DNA of 5,775 nucleotides, taken from JBEKYH01 sp049511115. GTDB taxonomy: Bacteria; Planctomycetota; Phycisphaerae; Tepidisphaerales; Tepidisphaeraceae. The notes beneath the pieces were generated by a model, which was given only the letters and a program-made list of their open reading frames with translations, searched no databases and was not told the DNA's origin. How positions within the stretch are numbered: position 1 is the stretch's first letter; each line of letters opens with the position of its first letter. The DNA lies in contig JBEKYH010000346.1 in NCBI GenBank assembly GCA_049511115.1, positions 1 to 5,775 of the forward strand. Reading direction: 5' to 3'. A program made the position numbers and the translations under genes. Shown here one piece after another: positions 1 to 5,773 of this stretch.

Positions 1-1161
1 CGTCCCGTCCCAGCAACGGCCCGCAAGGCCATCTGGGTCGTCGCTTTTGAGGTGGCCATCTTCAACGTGATTCTCGGCCTGGCCATGCTGGCGATTTATC
101 CGATCAATCGCGACGCTCACCTGGAAGACATGGCCGCGTTCCTTACCGCTCATTTCGTGGGCCACGCCGCGGAAATCGCCGTCCGCATCATTGGCGGCAT
201 CCTGCTCCTCTCCGCCGGAAATACCGCCATCACCGACATGATCTCGATCCAGTACCTCATGGCCCGCGACGGCGAACTCCCCATGCCCCTGGTGCGCCTC
301 AACCGCTTTGGCGTCCCCTGGCTGCCGGCGGTTTTGGCCGCGTCCGTGCCGATCTTCGTATTGCTCTTCAGCCATGACCTGGACCAGTTGGCTGCCCTCT
401 ACGCCATCGGCGTCGTTGGGGCAGTGGCCATCAACGTGTCACTGTGCGCCTTCCACCCGCGCCTGCGCAAGATGCATCGCAAAGTGCTCATGATTTTCCT
501 CGCGGTGGTCCTGATGGTGATCTGGGTGACGGTTGCCTTTGTGAAGCACGAGGCGCTGATTTTCGTCAGCATCGTCATGGCCGTCGGATTAACCGCACGC
601 CAGCTCAACAAATGGATGGCCGCCCGCAAGGGTCCCAAGGTCAGCCTCCTGCGCCAGGCCATCATGGCCCAGCTCGGCGAAGGCGCCATGTCCCGCCCCA
701 AGATGCTCCTGGGCACCTACGGCTCCGACGCCCTCGCCCCCGCGGCCCTCGCCGAGGCCAAGGCGCGCGGCGCGACCCTGGTCGTCTGTTTTGTGCGGGC
801 CATTCAATTGTCGTTTAAGTGGGATCAGCAGTTGACCATGGAATCCGATACCGCCGCCCTCCGCACGTTCGCGCGATTCCTGGACCTGGGCCACGAAATG
901 GGCGTGCCGGTGCTTCCGGTCTACGACACGGGTCCCGACGCCGCCGAATTAATGGCCGAAGCCGCCGCCATCACCGGCTGCGAAAAAATCCTCATCGGCT
1001 CCAGCCGCCGCGGCACCGTGTACCAATTTATCAAGGGATCATTCCAGCAGAAACTGGAAACGCTCCTGCCCCCGGATATCAAAGTGCAGGTCATCCAGCC
1101 TGAGTCTCCAACGGCGCCATCGGCCACCCCAGAAATCGCCCAAATCCCAACGGCGTCTTGA
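1..1161 (+). CDS. APC-family amino acid permease with C-terminal UspA-like domain (5' end outside window)
   Basis: The reading frame is open from base 1, so this is the C-terminal 386 residues of a longer protein; the GTG at 52 is not the true start. Window residues 11-201 hold about six hydrophobic segments (near 11-36, 56-78, 107-124, 131-151, 161-181, 183-201), which would be the second half of a 12-helix APC transporter. The sequence around residues 70-110 (SAGNTAITD, LMARDGELP, NRFGVPWLPA) is typical of APC amino acid permeases. After a basic linker, residues about 234-370 form a cytoplasmic UspA-like alpha/beta domain. It ends in a nucleotide-loop-like stretch, GSSRRGTVYQFIKGS (333-347). 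Against the Usp consensus G-2x-G-9x-G-S/T it reads G-2x-R-9x-G-S, so the second glycine is replaced. The likely role is proton-coupled uptake of amino acids at the inner membrane, with the Usp domain perhaps sensing nucleotides. The substrate cannot be read from the sequence. The last 15-20 residues are Pro/Ala/Thr-rich. The gene converges on the M48 protease gene. Confidence 0.85.
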   Translation, partial: RPVPATARKAIWVVAFEVAIFNVILGLAMLAIYPINRDAHLEDMAAFLTAHFVGHAAEIAVRIIGGILLLSAGNTAITDMISIQYLMARDGELPMPLVRLNRFGVPWLPAVLAASVPIFVLLFSHDLDQLAALYAIGVVGAVAINVSLCAFHPRLRKMHRKVLMIFLAVVLMVIWVTVAFVKHEALIFVSIVMAVGLTARQLNKWMAARKGPKVSLLRQAIMAQLGEGAMSRPKMLLGTYGSDALAPAALAEAKARGATLVVCFVRAIQLSFKWDQQLTMESDTAALRTFARFLDLGHEMGVPVLPVYDTGPDAAELMAEAAAITGCEKILIGSSRRGTVYQFIKGSFQQKLETLLPPDIKVQVIQPESPTAPSATPEIAQIPTAS

Positions 1162-1189
1162 GGCCGCTTGCCAATCGATGGGGAAAATT

Positions 1190-1287
1190 GAACGCCGAGA
1201 CACAGAGACGCCGAGAAGAAACTAAGAATGGGTCACGTGGTTGTTCTAAAGTCTTTGTCTTCTCGGCGTCTTGGCGTCTCGGCGTTC
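1190..1287. repeat. Purine-rich dispersed-type imperfect palindrome, copy 1
   Basis: The arms at 1190-1219 and 1258-1287 are reverse complements over 30 bp with 3 mismatches, separated by a 38 bp centre. The left arm is built from short purine-rich units (AACGCCGAGA, CACAGAGACG, CCGAGAAGA). The element lies in the convergent gap between the permease (+) and the M48 protease (-). Read on the minus strand, the hairpin is followed by AATTTTCCCC, so it could help end protease transcription. A second element of the same style lies at 3783-3897, and both share GACACAGAG. In-frame translations of such elements (NAETQRRRE and similar) are a frequent source of spurious hypothetical proteins in environmental genomes, from general experience. 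No transposase is present. Repeat status beyond this window is inferred. Confidence 0.75.
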
Positions 1288-1313
1288 ACCCCTCTTCGCC
1301 ACGCCAAACCAGT

Positions 1314-2819
1314 TCACCCATGCTGCTGGCTGAGGGCGATCATTGCCCACACGCCAAACGCGCACAGGCTGAGGATTAATACCGCATAGAGCCGCGACAT
1401 GAACCGGTCGAATTCCGCGGTTTTTCCGGGGTGCTGGCTCAATTCCTGCAAGTAATCCATGCGCTTGGCGATCGAGCCGTGACACCAGCTCCAGGCGGTG
1501 ATGGGAATGCAATTGATCCGCGCCACCTGATGCAGGGCTGACGAAAAAACCGTCGCGCCGTGCAGGCCGACATGAGAGCGCTCGCCGCTCTCTCCGGTAT
1601 TCATCGGGCTCGATTGCGCTGCCTCCGAGGATGCACCAACTGTCAGCAGCGCTGATTCCTCCTGGAGCGTGCGCGCCGCGAACACGTCCGCCTGCCGTTC
1701 AAACCGGCGGCTGAGGAACAGGAAGATCGTGATGCACAACACCGACGCGGCCGCGGTCCCCAGCGCCGATGGCCAGGTTGACTGGCTCGTCCAGTGATCG
1801 GCCAGCCGCTGCAGCGGACCGCTCAAGCCGACCAGGGCGAACATCATGGTCCCGAAAAAGACCGCGAACCAAAGCATGTGGCGATGGATGATGTGGCCCA
1901 GCTCATGAGCGAAGACGGCCTCGATCTGCTCGTCGGTCATCGTCTCAAGCAGCAAATCCGACATCAGCACATACCGAATCCGCGGCACCAGGCCCATGAC
2001 GGCCGCGTTGCCCATGTTGTGATCGGTGCGCCACAGCAGAATATCGCGGCAGCCGATTCCATGGCGCTGGCAGATTTCCTGCAGGCGCTGCCGCAGCGGT
2101 CCATCGGGCATCGGCTCGGTTTCCAGCAGGCGCTTGAGCAGCTCCGGGGCGAAGAGCATGACGACCGCCGCCGTTACCAGCGAGAGCGAAAGTTGCACCA
2201 CCGCGGAGTTTTCATCACTCAGGCCAAACGGCGCAACCGCCAGCGCCAGGACATCGCGCAGCGAAATCAGCACCACGACCGGCACCGCCGTGAACAGCAC
2301 TTGCAGCCGCAGATTGGCCCGCAGATAGGATCCAAGTGTCGGCGGCCGATGGACCGGCAACCCCGCGTCGATCTGGGCCAGCATTCCCTGCTCGCGGAAG
2401 GCAATCTCCGCGGGATACTGCGCCCACCAAAGGCCCATCCATCCCAGCAGGGCCGGCAGCGATCCCACCAGCAGGCCCGGCGTATCAAAACGATCCGGAT
2501 GCAGTTCCAGCGCGGCAAGGTGGCCATTCACCAATGCCCCCCATCCCATGAACGAAACCCCCACGAAAAACCAGATCGGCACGGCCACGCGCGCGACTGT
2601 CATCAGCTTATTAAATCGCTTGAGGGTGTCGTTGAGGTTTCCCCCCTCGACGCGCTGCGCCAGGCGCCGGCAAAGGATGGCTGTTAGCAAAATCAGCACC
2701 GCGAAACCGGCCATGAATTCCGCAGGCCGCGCCATCGTGACGGGGTCGCCCTGCGGGTAGAGGCTCGACCCGTATGACATCCAGGTCAGGAAGACGATGA
2801 GCAGAAGGATTCGTGACAT
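1314..2819 (-). CDS. M48-family (Ste24/HtpX-like) integral membrane zinc metalloprotease
   Basis: This is a 501-residue membrane protein of the M48 peptidase family. The zinc site is clear: HELGH at residues 305-309 supplies two histidines and the catalytic glutamate, and RFERQAD (372-378) supplies the third ligand, Glu374, in the E-x3-D form usual for M48. The context before it (MSDLLLETMTDEQIEAVFAHELGH) is classic for the family. The late WSWCHGSIAKRMDYL (443-455) matches the C-terminal His-x-Ser-I-xx-R motif of Ste24-like enzymes. Hydrophobic segments lie near 4-21, 34-50, 79-96, 115-131, 172-196, 207-223, 313-335, 353-370 and 476-496. The family cleaves membrane or misfolded membrane proteins; the substrate here is unknown. 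Residues about 385-425 form a polar Ser/Gly-rich stretch between the third zinc ligand and the C-terminal motif. The ATG at 2819 gives a first residue directly before a membrane helix; its ribosome site is weak (AGG about 12 bases upstream). The gene stands alone, with a LacI-type palindrome just upstream. Confidence 0.9.
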   Translation of the reverse strand: MSRILLLIVFLTWMSYGSSLYPQGDPVTMARPAEFMAGFAVLILLTAILCRRLAQRVEGGNLNDTLKRFNKLMTVARVAVPIWFFVGVSFMGWGALVNGHLAALELHPDRFDTPGLLVGSLPALLGWMGLWWAQYPAEIAFREQGMLAQIDAGLPVHRPPTLGSYLRANLRLQVLFTAVPVVVLISLRDVLALAVAPFGLSDENSAVVQLSLSLVTAAVVMLFAPELLKRLLETEPMPDGPLRQRLQEICQRHGIGCRDILLWRTDHNMGNAAVMGLVPRIRYVLMSDLLLETMTDEQIEAVFAHELGHIIHRHMLWFAVFFGTMMFALVGLSGPLQRLADHWTSQSTWPSALGTAAASVLCITIFLFLSRRFERQADVFAARTLQEESALLTVGASSEAAQSSPMNTGESGERSHVGLHGATVFSSALHQVARINCIPITAWSWCHGSIAKRMDYLQELSQHPGKTAEFDRFMSRLYAVLILSLCAFGVWAMIALSQQHG

Positions 2820-2844
2820 GCTGGCTTGTTACCTGAGTTTACTA

Positions 2845-2858
2845 TGCAACCGGTTGCA
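2845..2858. promoter_or_regulatory. LacI/GalR-type operator candidate upstream of the M48 protease
   Basis: TGCAACCGGTTGCA is a perfect 14 bp palindrome with a central CG. It matches the general LacI/GalR-family operator pattern TGNAANCGNTTNCA at every fixed position. It lies 25 bp upstream of the ATG of the protease gene, where a bound repressor could block transcription initiation or early elongation. No LacI-family gene is in the window, so any regulator would act from elsewhere. A palindrome of this length has roughly a one-in-three chance of occurring somewhere in a window this size. The intergenic position and the family-consensus fit are what make it credible. Confidence 0.5.
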
Positions 2859-3235
2859 AGGCGCTTTTTCTTTCAGTCGCCCGAAAATAAAAGAATTGGC
2901 GCGCCGCCCCTCCCACGCCTGCTACGACGGCCAATACAACCGGACCAGGCCGCATAGTCAATTGCTTCTTTGGTCGAATGTCATTTCTTCGCGGCCTTCG
3001 CAATCCTGGCGGCCCAAATTCTTCATTTTCCCCGTCCAATAACTTGAAGCGCTGCTCAACCATTAAGCGAACAACGACAAATCCGCAGCACCTCAAAAGT
3101 ACATTTGTTATCCATTTTTACATTATTTAGTCTTCTGTGAGCCATTACAAATATCCCAAATTGCCAAAGATTCCCAAATATCCTGCCGATACTTTAAGCG
3201 TTCGCCGGATTGTCCTTTCTTGACGAGGAGCCGAT
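2859..3235. other. Gene-free intergenic region between divergent protease and PilZ genes
   Basis: I see no convincing gene here. Open frames of about 80 codons cross it on both strands, but they lack ribosome sites and overlap each other and the neighbouring regulatory sequence. One frame on the plus strand encodes YNRTRPHSQL at 2935-2964, which resembles the C-terminal motif of IS3-type integrases, but nothing around it extends the similarity. From about 3095 the region becomes markedly AT-rich (poly-T and ATTT tracts) compared with the flanking genes, as expected for a leader or promoter of the PilZ gene. I could not assign a clear -35/-10 pair. Confidence 0.5.
3148..3183 (+). repeat. Degenerate 9 bp tandem repeat, four units, upstream of PilZ gene
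   Basis: Four consecutive 9-mers can be laid out with no gaps: CAAATATCC (3148-3156), CAAATTGCC (3157-3165), AAAGATTCC (3166-3174), CAAATATCC (3175-3183). The first and last are identical, the second differs at two positions, and the third is poorly conserved. The array ends 52 bp before the PilZ start codon. It could be a set of protein binding sites in the promoter or simply AT-rich drift. Confidence 0.35.
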
Positions 3236-3679
3236 ATGAGTCCCACCTTAATGAGCAATGGCGTACTGAAGGATACGTATGGGCGCGACCGGCGTGAACA
3301 TCGCCGTCACGACATGGAGCAGCAGGAGATCGCCATGCAGCGGTGGGACGCAGCAAAGTCAACGAAGGACACCCTGGGAAGGATTGTGGACATCTCCGCC
3401 GGCGGCGTGCGCTTCCGCACCGCACCGGGCAATGTCCGGCCCGACCAGCAAATCCGCGTGCGCCTGGAATTGCCCGTCTACGCTGGGATCAGCCCCTTCA
3501 TCCAGCCCAGCTCCGCCGGCCTGCAGCCCAAGTCCGAGTGGGTCGGCTGGATCGCCGTGAGCCGCGTGACCCCGATGGGCGAAGAAGAAACCGAAGTCGC
3601 CGGCCGACTCGTGGACATGGACGAAATGGACCGCGGAATGCTCGGGCTCTATCTCTCCACCCAACCTCTGGCCGCCTAA
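3236..3679 (+). CDS. Single-domain PilZ protein (probable cyclic-di-GMP receptor)
   Basis: This 147-residue soluble protein carries both halves of the PilZ ligand site. An RxxxR-type arginine cluster, DRREHRRH (18-25), is followed after about 30 residues by VDISAGGVRF (51-60), which fits the D/N-x-S-x-x-G motif (Asp52, Ser54, Gly57). In this family those residues bind cyclic-di-GMP, and the protein then passes the signal on by contacting a partner. No output domain is attached, so the effect must be through another protein. There is no signal peptide or membrane segment, so it is cytoplasmic. The ATG at 3236 is preceded by GAGGAG at 3225-3230 with 5 bases between them, a good Shine-Dalgarno site that favours this start over the in-frame ATG at 3251. 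The gene has its own leader and its own terminator, so it appears monocistronic. Nothing nearby (no GGDEF, EAL or motility gene) indicates the process it controls. Confidence 0.85.
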   Translation: MSPTLMSNGVLKDTYGRDRREHRRHDMEQQEIAMQRWDAAKSTKDTLGRIVDISAGGVRFRTAPGNVRPDQQIRVRLELPVYAGISPFIQPSSAGLQPKSEWVGWIAVSRVTPMGEEETEVAGRLVDMDEMDRGMLGLYLSTQPLAA

Positions 3680-3722
3680 TCGCAAGCAAGCGCTCTTCGC
3701 GACCGGCAATTGAATCATTCGA

Positions 3723-3764
3723 CGGCCTCCGGGATTCTCGCCGATTCCGGAGGCTGTTCTATTT
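3723..3764 (+). terminator. Rho-independent terminator of the PilZ gene
   Basis: GCCTCCGG (3725-3732) pairs perfectly with CCGGAGGC (3747-3754). The stem continues inward through two Watson-Crick and two G-U pairs to a 6-base loop (3737-3742). It extends outward by one G-U and one C-G pair. It is followed by TGTTCTATTT, a T-rich tail. It starts 43 bp after the PilZ stop codon and reads in the same direction. Confidence 0.8.
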
Positions 3765-3782
3765 CAGTAACGAAGAAAAGAT

Positions 3783-3897
3783 TCACCGCAGAGGACACGG
3801 AGGACACAGAGGAAAACCGAAATCAAATTCAATTTGAATTTTGGTTTACCTCCGCGTCCTCCGCGCCTCTAGCGAGGCGCAGCCGAGCGGGCGGTGA
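3783..3897. repeat. Purine-rich dispersed-type imperfect palindrome, copy 2
   Basis: The outer ends TCACCGC (3783-3789) and GCGGTGA (3891-3897) are exact reverse complements. Inside them the left arm (3790-3818: AGAGGACACGGAGGACACAG and on) pairs imperfectly with the right arm (3843-3870), with one gap and several mismatches. The AT-rich centre contains AAATTCA-att-TGAATTT. The left arm is a 9 bp-period purine repeat: CAGAGGACA, CGGAGGACA, CAGAGGAAA. The right arm has about 20 extra bases (3871-3890) that have no counterpart on the left. They create a nested hairpin, GCGCCTC (3863-3869) with GAGGCGC (3874-3880). The element lies in the convergent gap between the PilZ and phosphofructokinase genes. 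T-rich runs follow it on both strands (CTTTCTTTC rightward, TCTTTTCTTC leftward), so it could terminate transcription in both directions. Confidence 0.75.
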
Positions 3898-3906
3898 GAC
3901 TTTCTT

Positions 3907-5229
3907 TCATTTGAATTGCGGCGGCTGCCCCGTCGCCTCCAAAACTGCCATCCACAAATCGCCGCTCGGATCAACCTTGTACCGCTCGCGGATGGCCAGC
4001 GTCATCGGCACGTGCACAAATCTCCCATGCCATCGCCCCACGATCATTTCCGTCCGTCCGCTCATGGCCGCGTGCGCCGCCGCATGCGCCAGGCGGATGC
4101 AATAGACGCTATCGTGCGGATTGGCCGGCACGCTGCGGATGGCATAACTCGGGTCGATGTATTTGAGGTTGATTTCCATCGGAATTGACGCAAAGTGGGC
4201 GCTGATCTTGTCCCGCAGACACAGCCCGATATCCCCCAGCTTGCGGTTCCCTGAGGCATCGGTGTGATTGCCGTTGCTTTCGATCAACTCCTGCCCCGCC
4301 CCCTCGGCGACCACGATCACCGCATGCGCTCGCTGCTCCAGTCGCTTGCGCAGAACATTGAATAGTCCATTCTCGCCCGTCAGCGAAAACGGCACCTCCG
4401 GAATCAGCACAAAATTCGCGTCGCTCATGGCCAGCGATGCGTAGCAGGCGATGAAACCCGAATGCCGCCCCATCAGCTTGACCAGCCCCACCCCGTTCGG
4501 CACGCCGAGCGCTTCGACGTGAACGGCGCGGATATAGCGCGTCGCTTCGGAAAACGCGGTCTGAAATCCAAAGCTCTGCTCGATGTACATGATGTCGTTG
4601 TCGATCGTCTTGGGGATGCCGATGACTGCGATCTTGAGCCCGCGCTGGGCGATTTCAGCCGCGATGGACATGGCCCCGCGGATGGTCCCGTCGCCGCCGA
4701 TGACAAAGAGCATGTTGACGCCCATGCGCTCGAGGCAATCGACGATCTCGACGGGGTCCTGCTGGCCACGGCTGGAGCCGAGGATGGACCCGCCATGCTC
4801 GTTGATGTCGCCGACGAGCTGGCGGTTCAGTTCCAAGACGGCACGCCCGAATTTGGCGATGAATCCCTGGTATCCGTTACAGAATCCATAGACGTTGCGT
4901 ATGCCGTAGGCCCGCGTGAGTTCCAGCACGAGTGCCCGTATGACATCGTTCAACCCCGGGCAAAGTCCGCCGCAGGTGACGACGGCCGCCCGTGTTTTGG
5001 AGGGATCAAAAAAGATGCGCCGCCGCGGGCCGGCCGGCTCAAATCCCGGCAATTCCGCCGGCGGCCGGGCCCGGCTCTGCATCGCCGACGCCGTGTCGTC
5101 AAAGATTACCCGGTCGGATTCTTCAACGTAATGAATGCTCTGATGCCGGCTCGCCAGCAGCGGCGCCAGCGGCGAATCAATCCGGCACGCCCCCAGCGTC
5201 TTAATGGCCAGGTCCGCCTGTTCCAGCAT
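3907..5229 (-). CDS. ATP-dependent 6-phosphofructokinase (plant-like, GGDGT/PKTIDND clade)
   Basis: The enzyme phosphorylates fructose 6-phosphate to fructose 1,6-bisphosphate, the committed step of glycolysis, in the cytoplasm. Numbering from the chosen start (440 residues), the motifs are TCGGLCPGLNDVIRAL (85-100, nucleotide loop), GSSRG (151-155), IGGDGT (177-182), PKTIDND (206-212, Asp as catalytic base), SFGFQTA (219-225), MGRHSGF (253-259, substrate), IPEVPF (276-281) and AEGAGQ (308-313). Glycine in GGDGT indicates ATP as phosphoryl donor; pyrophosphate-dependent enzymes have GGDD. PKTIDND, rather than the PGTIDND of classic bacterial PfkA, places it with the plant and trypanosome type ATP enzymes. 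The frame is open back to a TTG at 5346, but those 39 extra codons show no conserved sequence. Family members usually begin near the LxxDLxIKTLG segment seen here at residues 2-12. I chose ATG 5229, preceded by GGGG with a 6-base gap; ATG 5241 is nearly as plausible. A promoter-like sequence at 5294-5321 fits either ATG. Confidence 0.9.
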   Translation of the reverse strand: MLEQADLAIKTLGACRIDSPLAPLLASRHQSIHYVEESDRVIFDDTASAMQSRARPPAELPGFEPAGPRRRIFFDPSKTRAAVVTCGGLCPGLNDVIRALVLELTRAYGIRNVYGFCNGYQGFIAKFGRAVLELNRQLVGDINEHGGSILGSSRGQQDPVEIVDCLERMGVNMLFVIGGDGTIRGAMSIAAEIAQRGLKIAVIGIPKTIDNDIMYIEQSFGFQTAFSEATRYIRAVHVEALGVPNGVGLVKLMGRHSGFIACYASLAMSDANFVLIPEVPFSLTGENGLFNVLRKRLEQRAHAVIVVAEGAGQELIESNGNHTDASGNRKLGDIGLCLRDKISAHFASIPMEINLKYIDPSYAIRSVPANPHDSVYCIRLAHAAAHAAMSGRTEMIVGRWHGRFVHVPMTLAIRERYKVDPSGDLWMAVLEATGQPPQFK

Positions 5230-5293
5230 GAAACACCCCATTTGGGCCGAGTAACGGCAAAGTTGGCCCGGGGCGCGATTGGTTGGTCGCGGT

Positions 5294-5321
5294 ATTGTAA
5301 TCGACGCAGGGAGCGGATCAA
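5294..5321 (-). promoter_or_regulatory. Sigma-70-like promoter candidate for the phosphofructokinase gene
   Basis: On the minus strand TTGATC (5316-5321) is followed after 16 bases by TACAAT (5294-5299). These match the -35 consensus at 4 of 6 positions and the -10 at 5 of 6. Transcription would begin near 5287, leaving a leader of about 45-60 bases before the ATGs at 5241 and 5229. If real, it means the upstream TTG at 5346 is not the main start. Sigma-70 consensus may not apply perfectly to this lineage. Confidence 0.4.
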
Positions 5322-5342
5322 TGGGAATATTTTTGCCGGCAT

Positions 5343-5684
5343 TCAAAGCCGCCCGAGAGAACGCATGCGAAGCAGGAATGGCGACAGATGCGCGGACGCG
5401 CGGTCTTTCTCACATTGCGCCAATTCAGCCGCTAATTCCCCGTCGATCTCCTCTTGATGATCAAAATAGTATGCCATGGCCGTGTGTGCTTCGGCCAAGG
5501 TCAACTCGGTGTGCTGGCGGCACATCTCTTCCGGCGACCACCCGTGGGCGATGTAATCGGCGATTATCTGCGATACGCGCACGCGCGGCCCTCTCGCCAG
5601 GCGCGCAGGCTCCTCGCCTATTTTTTCGATGTGAGGATAGATGGGCGCAGTGGTCATGACCTGATTATAGGGCGAAATCACCAT
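5343..5684 (-). CDS. DUF433 family protein (VapB-type antitoxin-like)
   Basis: This is a 113-residue protein whose middle matches the DUF433 pattern: HIEKIGEEPARLARGPRVRV (18-37), then SQIIADYIAHGWSPEEM (38-54) and LTLAEAHTAMAYYFDHQEEI (61-80). The usual signature is an R(V/I)RV strand followed by a winged-helix-like pair of helices, with GWSPEE and LTLAEVxxALAYY as hallmarks. In the literature DUF433 proteins are treated as likely DNA-binding antitoxins, commonly next to a DUF5615 (PIN-like) toxin gene. No such partner follows here; the next gene on the strand is phosphofructokinase. A partner could only lie upstream, beyond the right edge. The C-terminal tail (85-113) is charged and not recognisable. 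Two starts are possible: ATG 5684 (used) and ATG 5657, which begins 8 residues before the conserved domain. Neither has a strong ribosome site. The TGA stop overlaps a TTG that opens the long version of the kinase frame. Confidence 0.7.
   Translation of the reverse strand: MVISPYNQVMTTAPIYPHIEKIGEEPARLARGPRVRVSQIIADYIAHGWSPEEMCRQHTELTLAEAHTAMAYYFDHQEEIDGELAAELAQCEKDRASAHLSPFLLRMRSLGRL
5664..5669 (-). promoter_or_regulatory. TATAAT -10 box inside the DUF433 5' region
   Basis: A perfect TATAAT on the minus strand lies 6 bases before the second in-frame ATG (5657) of the DUF433 gene. No good -35 is visible at normal spacing. If it works as a promoter, the transcript would start at or next to ATG 5657 and be almost leaderless, which would favour the shorter protein. 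A chance match is also possible. Confidence 0.25.
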
Positions 5685-5745
5685 TGGAAGTAGCTGCCGG
5701 GATGTCGCCGGCGCTCCGTTGTTTTCGGCGAGGATGGGGACCCGC

Positions 5746-5773
5746 TTGACCGCAAATTGGTTTTGTATATATT
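5746..5773 (+). promoter_or_regulatory. Rightward sigma-70-like promoter candidate at the window edge
   Basis: TTGACC (5746-5751) and TATATT (5768-5773) are separated by 16 bases, and each matches its consensus at 5 of 6 positions. The surrounding bases turn abruptly AT-rich. It would drive a gene beyond the right edge, divergent from the DUF433 gene. The downstream gene cannot be seen. Confidence 0.4.

Noticed and set aside
1158..1379. Plus-strand open frame beginning MRPLANRWGKLNAETQRRRE across palindrome copy 1
   Set aside because: It is the translation of the palindromic repeat followed by the antisense of the protease 3' end. There is no ribosome site, and such NAETQRRRE frames are a known artefact of this repeat type.
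1794..2687. 297-codon plus-strand frame opposite the M48 protease
   Set aside because: It is a His/Gln/Arg-rich shadow of the GC-rich protease gene on the other strand, with no domain. The opposite strand carries clear catalytic motifs.
2797..3096. Small open frames of 81 and 84 codons on either strand of the intergenic region
   Set aside because: They overlap each other and the operator-like site, have no ribosome site, and show no domain apart from the short integrase-like motif reported separately.
3343..3837. 164-codon plus-strand frame overlapping the PilZ gene in another frame
   Set aside because: It is Arg/Pro-rich, has no ribosome site, and continues through the terminator and the repeat. 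The PilZ frame has both signature motifs and a good ribosome site.
3710..4105. Plus-strand open frame across palindrome copy 2 into the kinase gene
   Set aside because: It runs through the terminator hairpin and the repeat, then antisense to the well-supported phosphofructokinase. The EDTEDTEEN-like peptide is only the 9 bp purine repeat translated.
4462..5457. 331-codon plus-strand frame opposite the phosphofructokinase
   Set aside because: It is the antisense of a highly conserved enzyme, with Asp/Arg/Ala-rich composition typical of GC-rich shadow frames and no recognisable family.
5696..5730. Short inverted repeats (GCCGG/CCGGC and TCGCCG/CGGCGA) upstream of DUF433
   Set aside because: The stems are only 5-6 bp with mutually exclusive pairing and long loops, as expected by chance in GC-rich DNA, with no T-tract.
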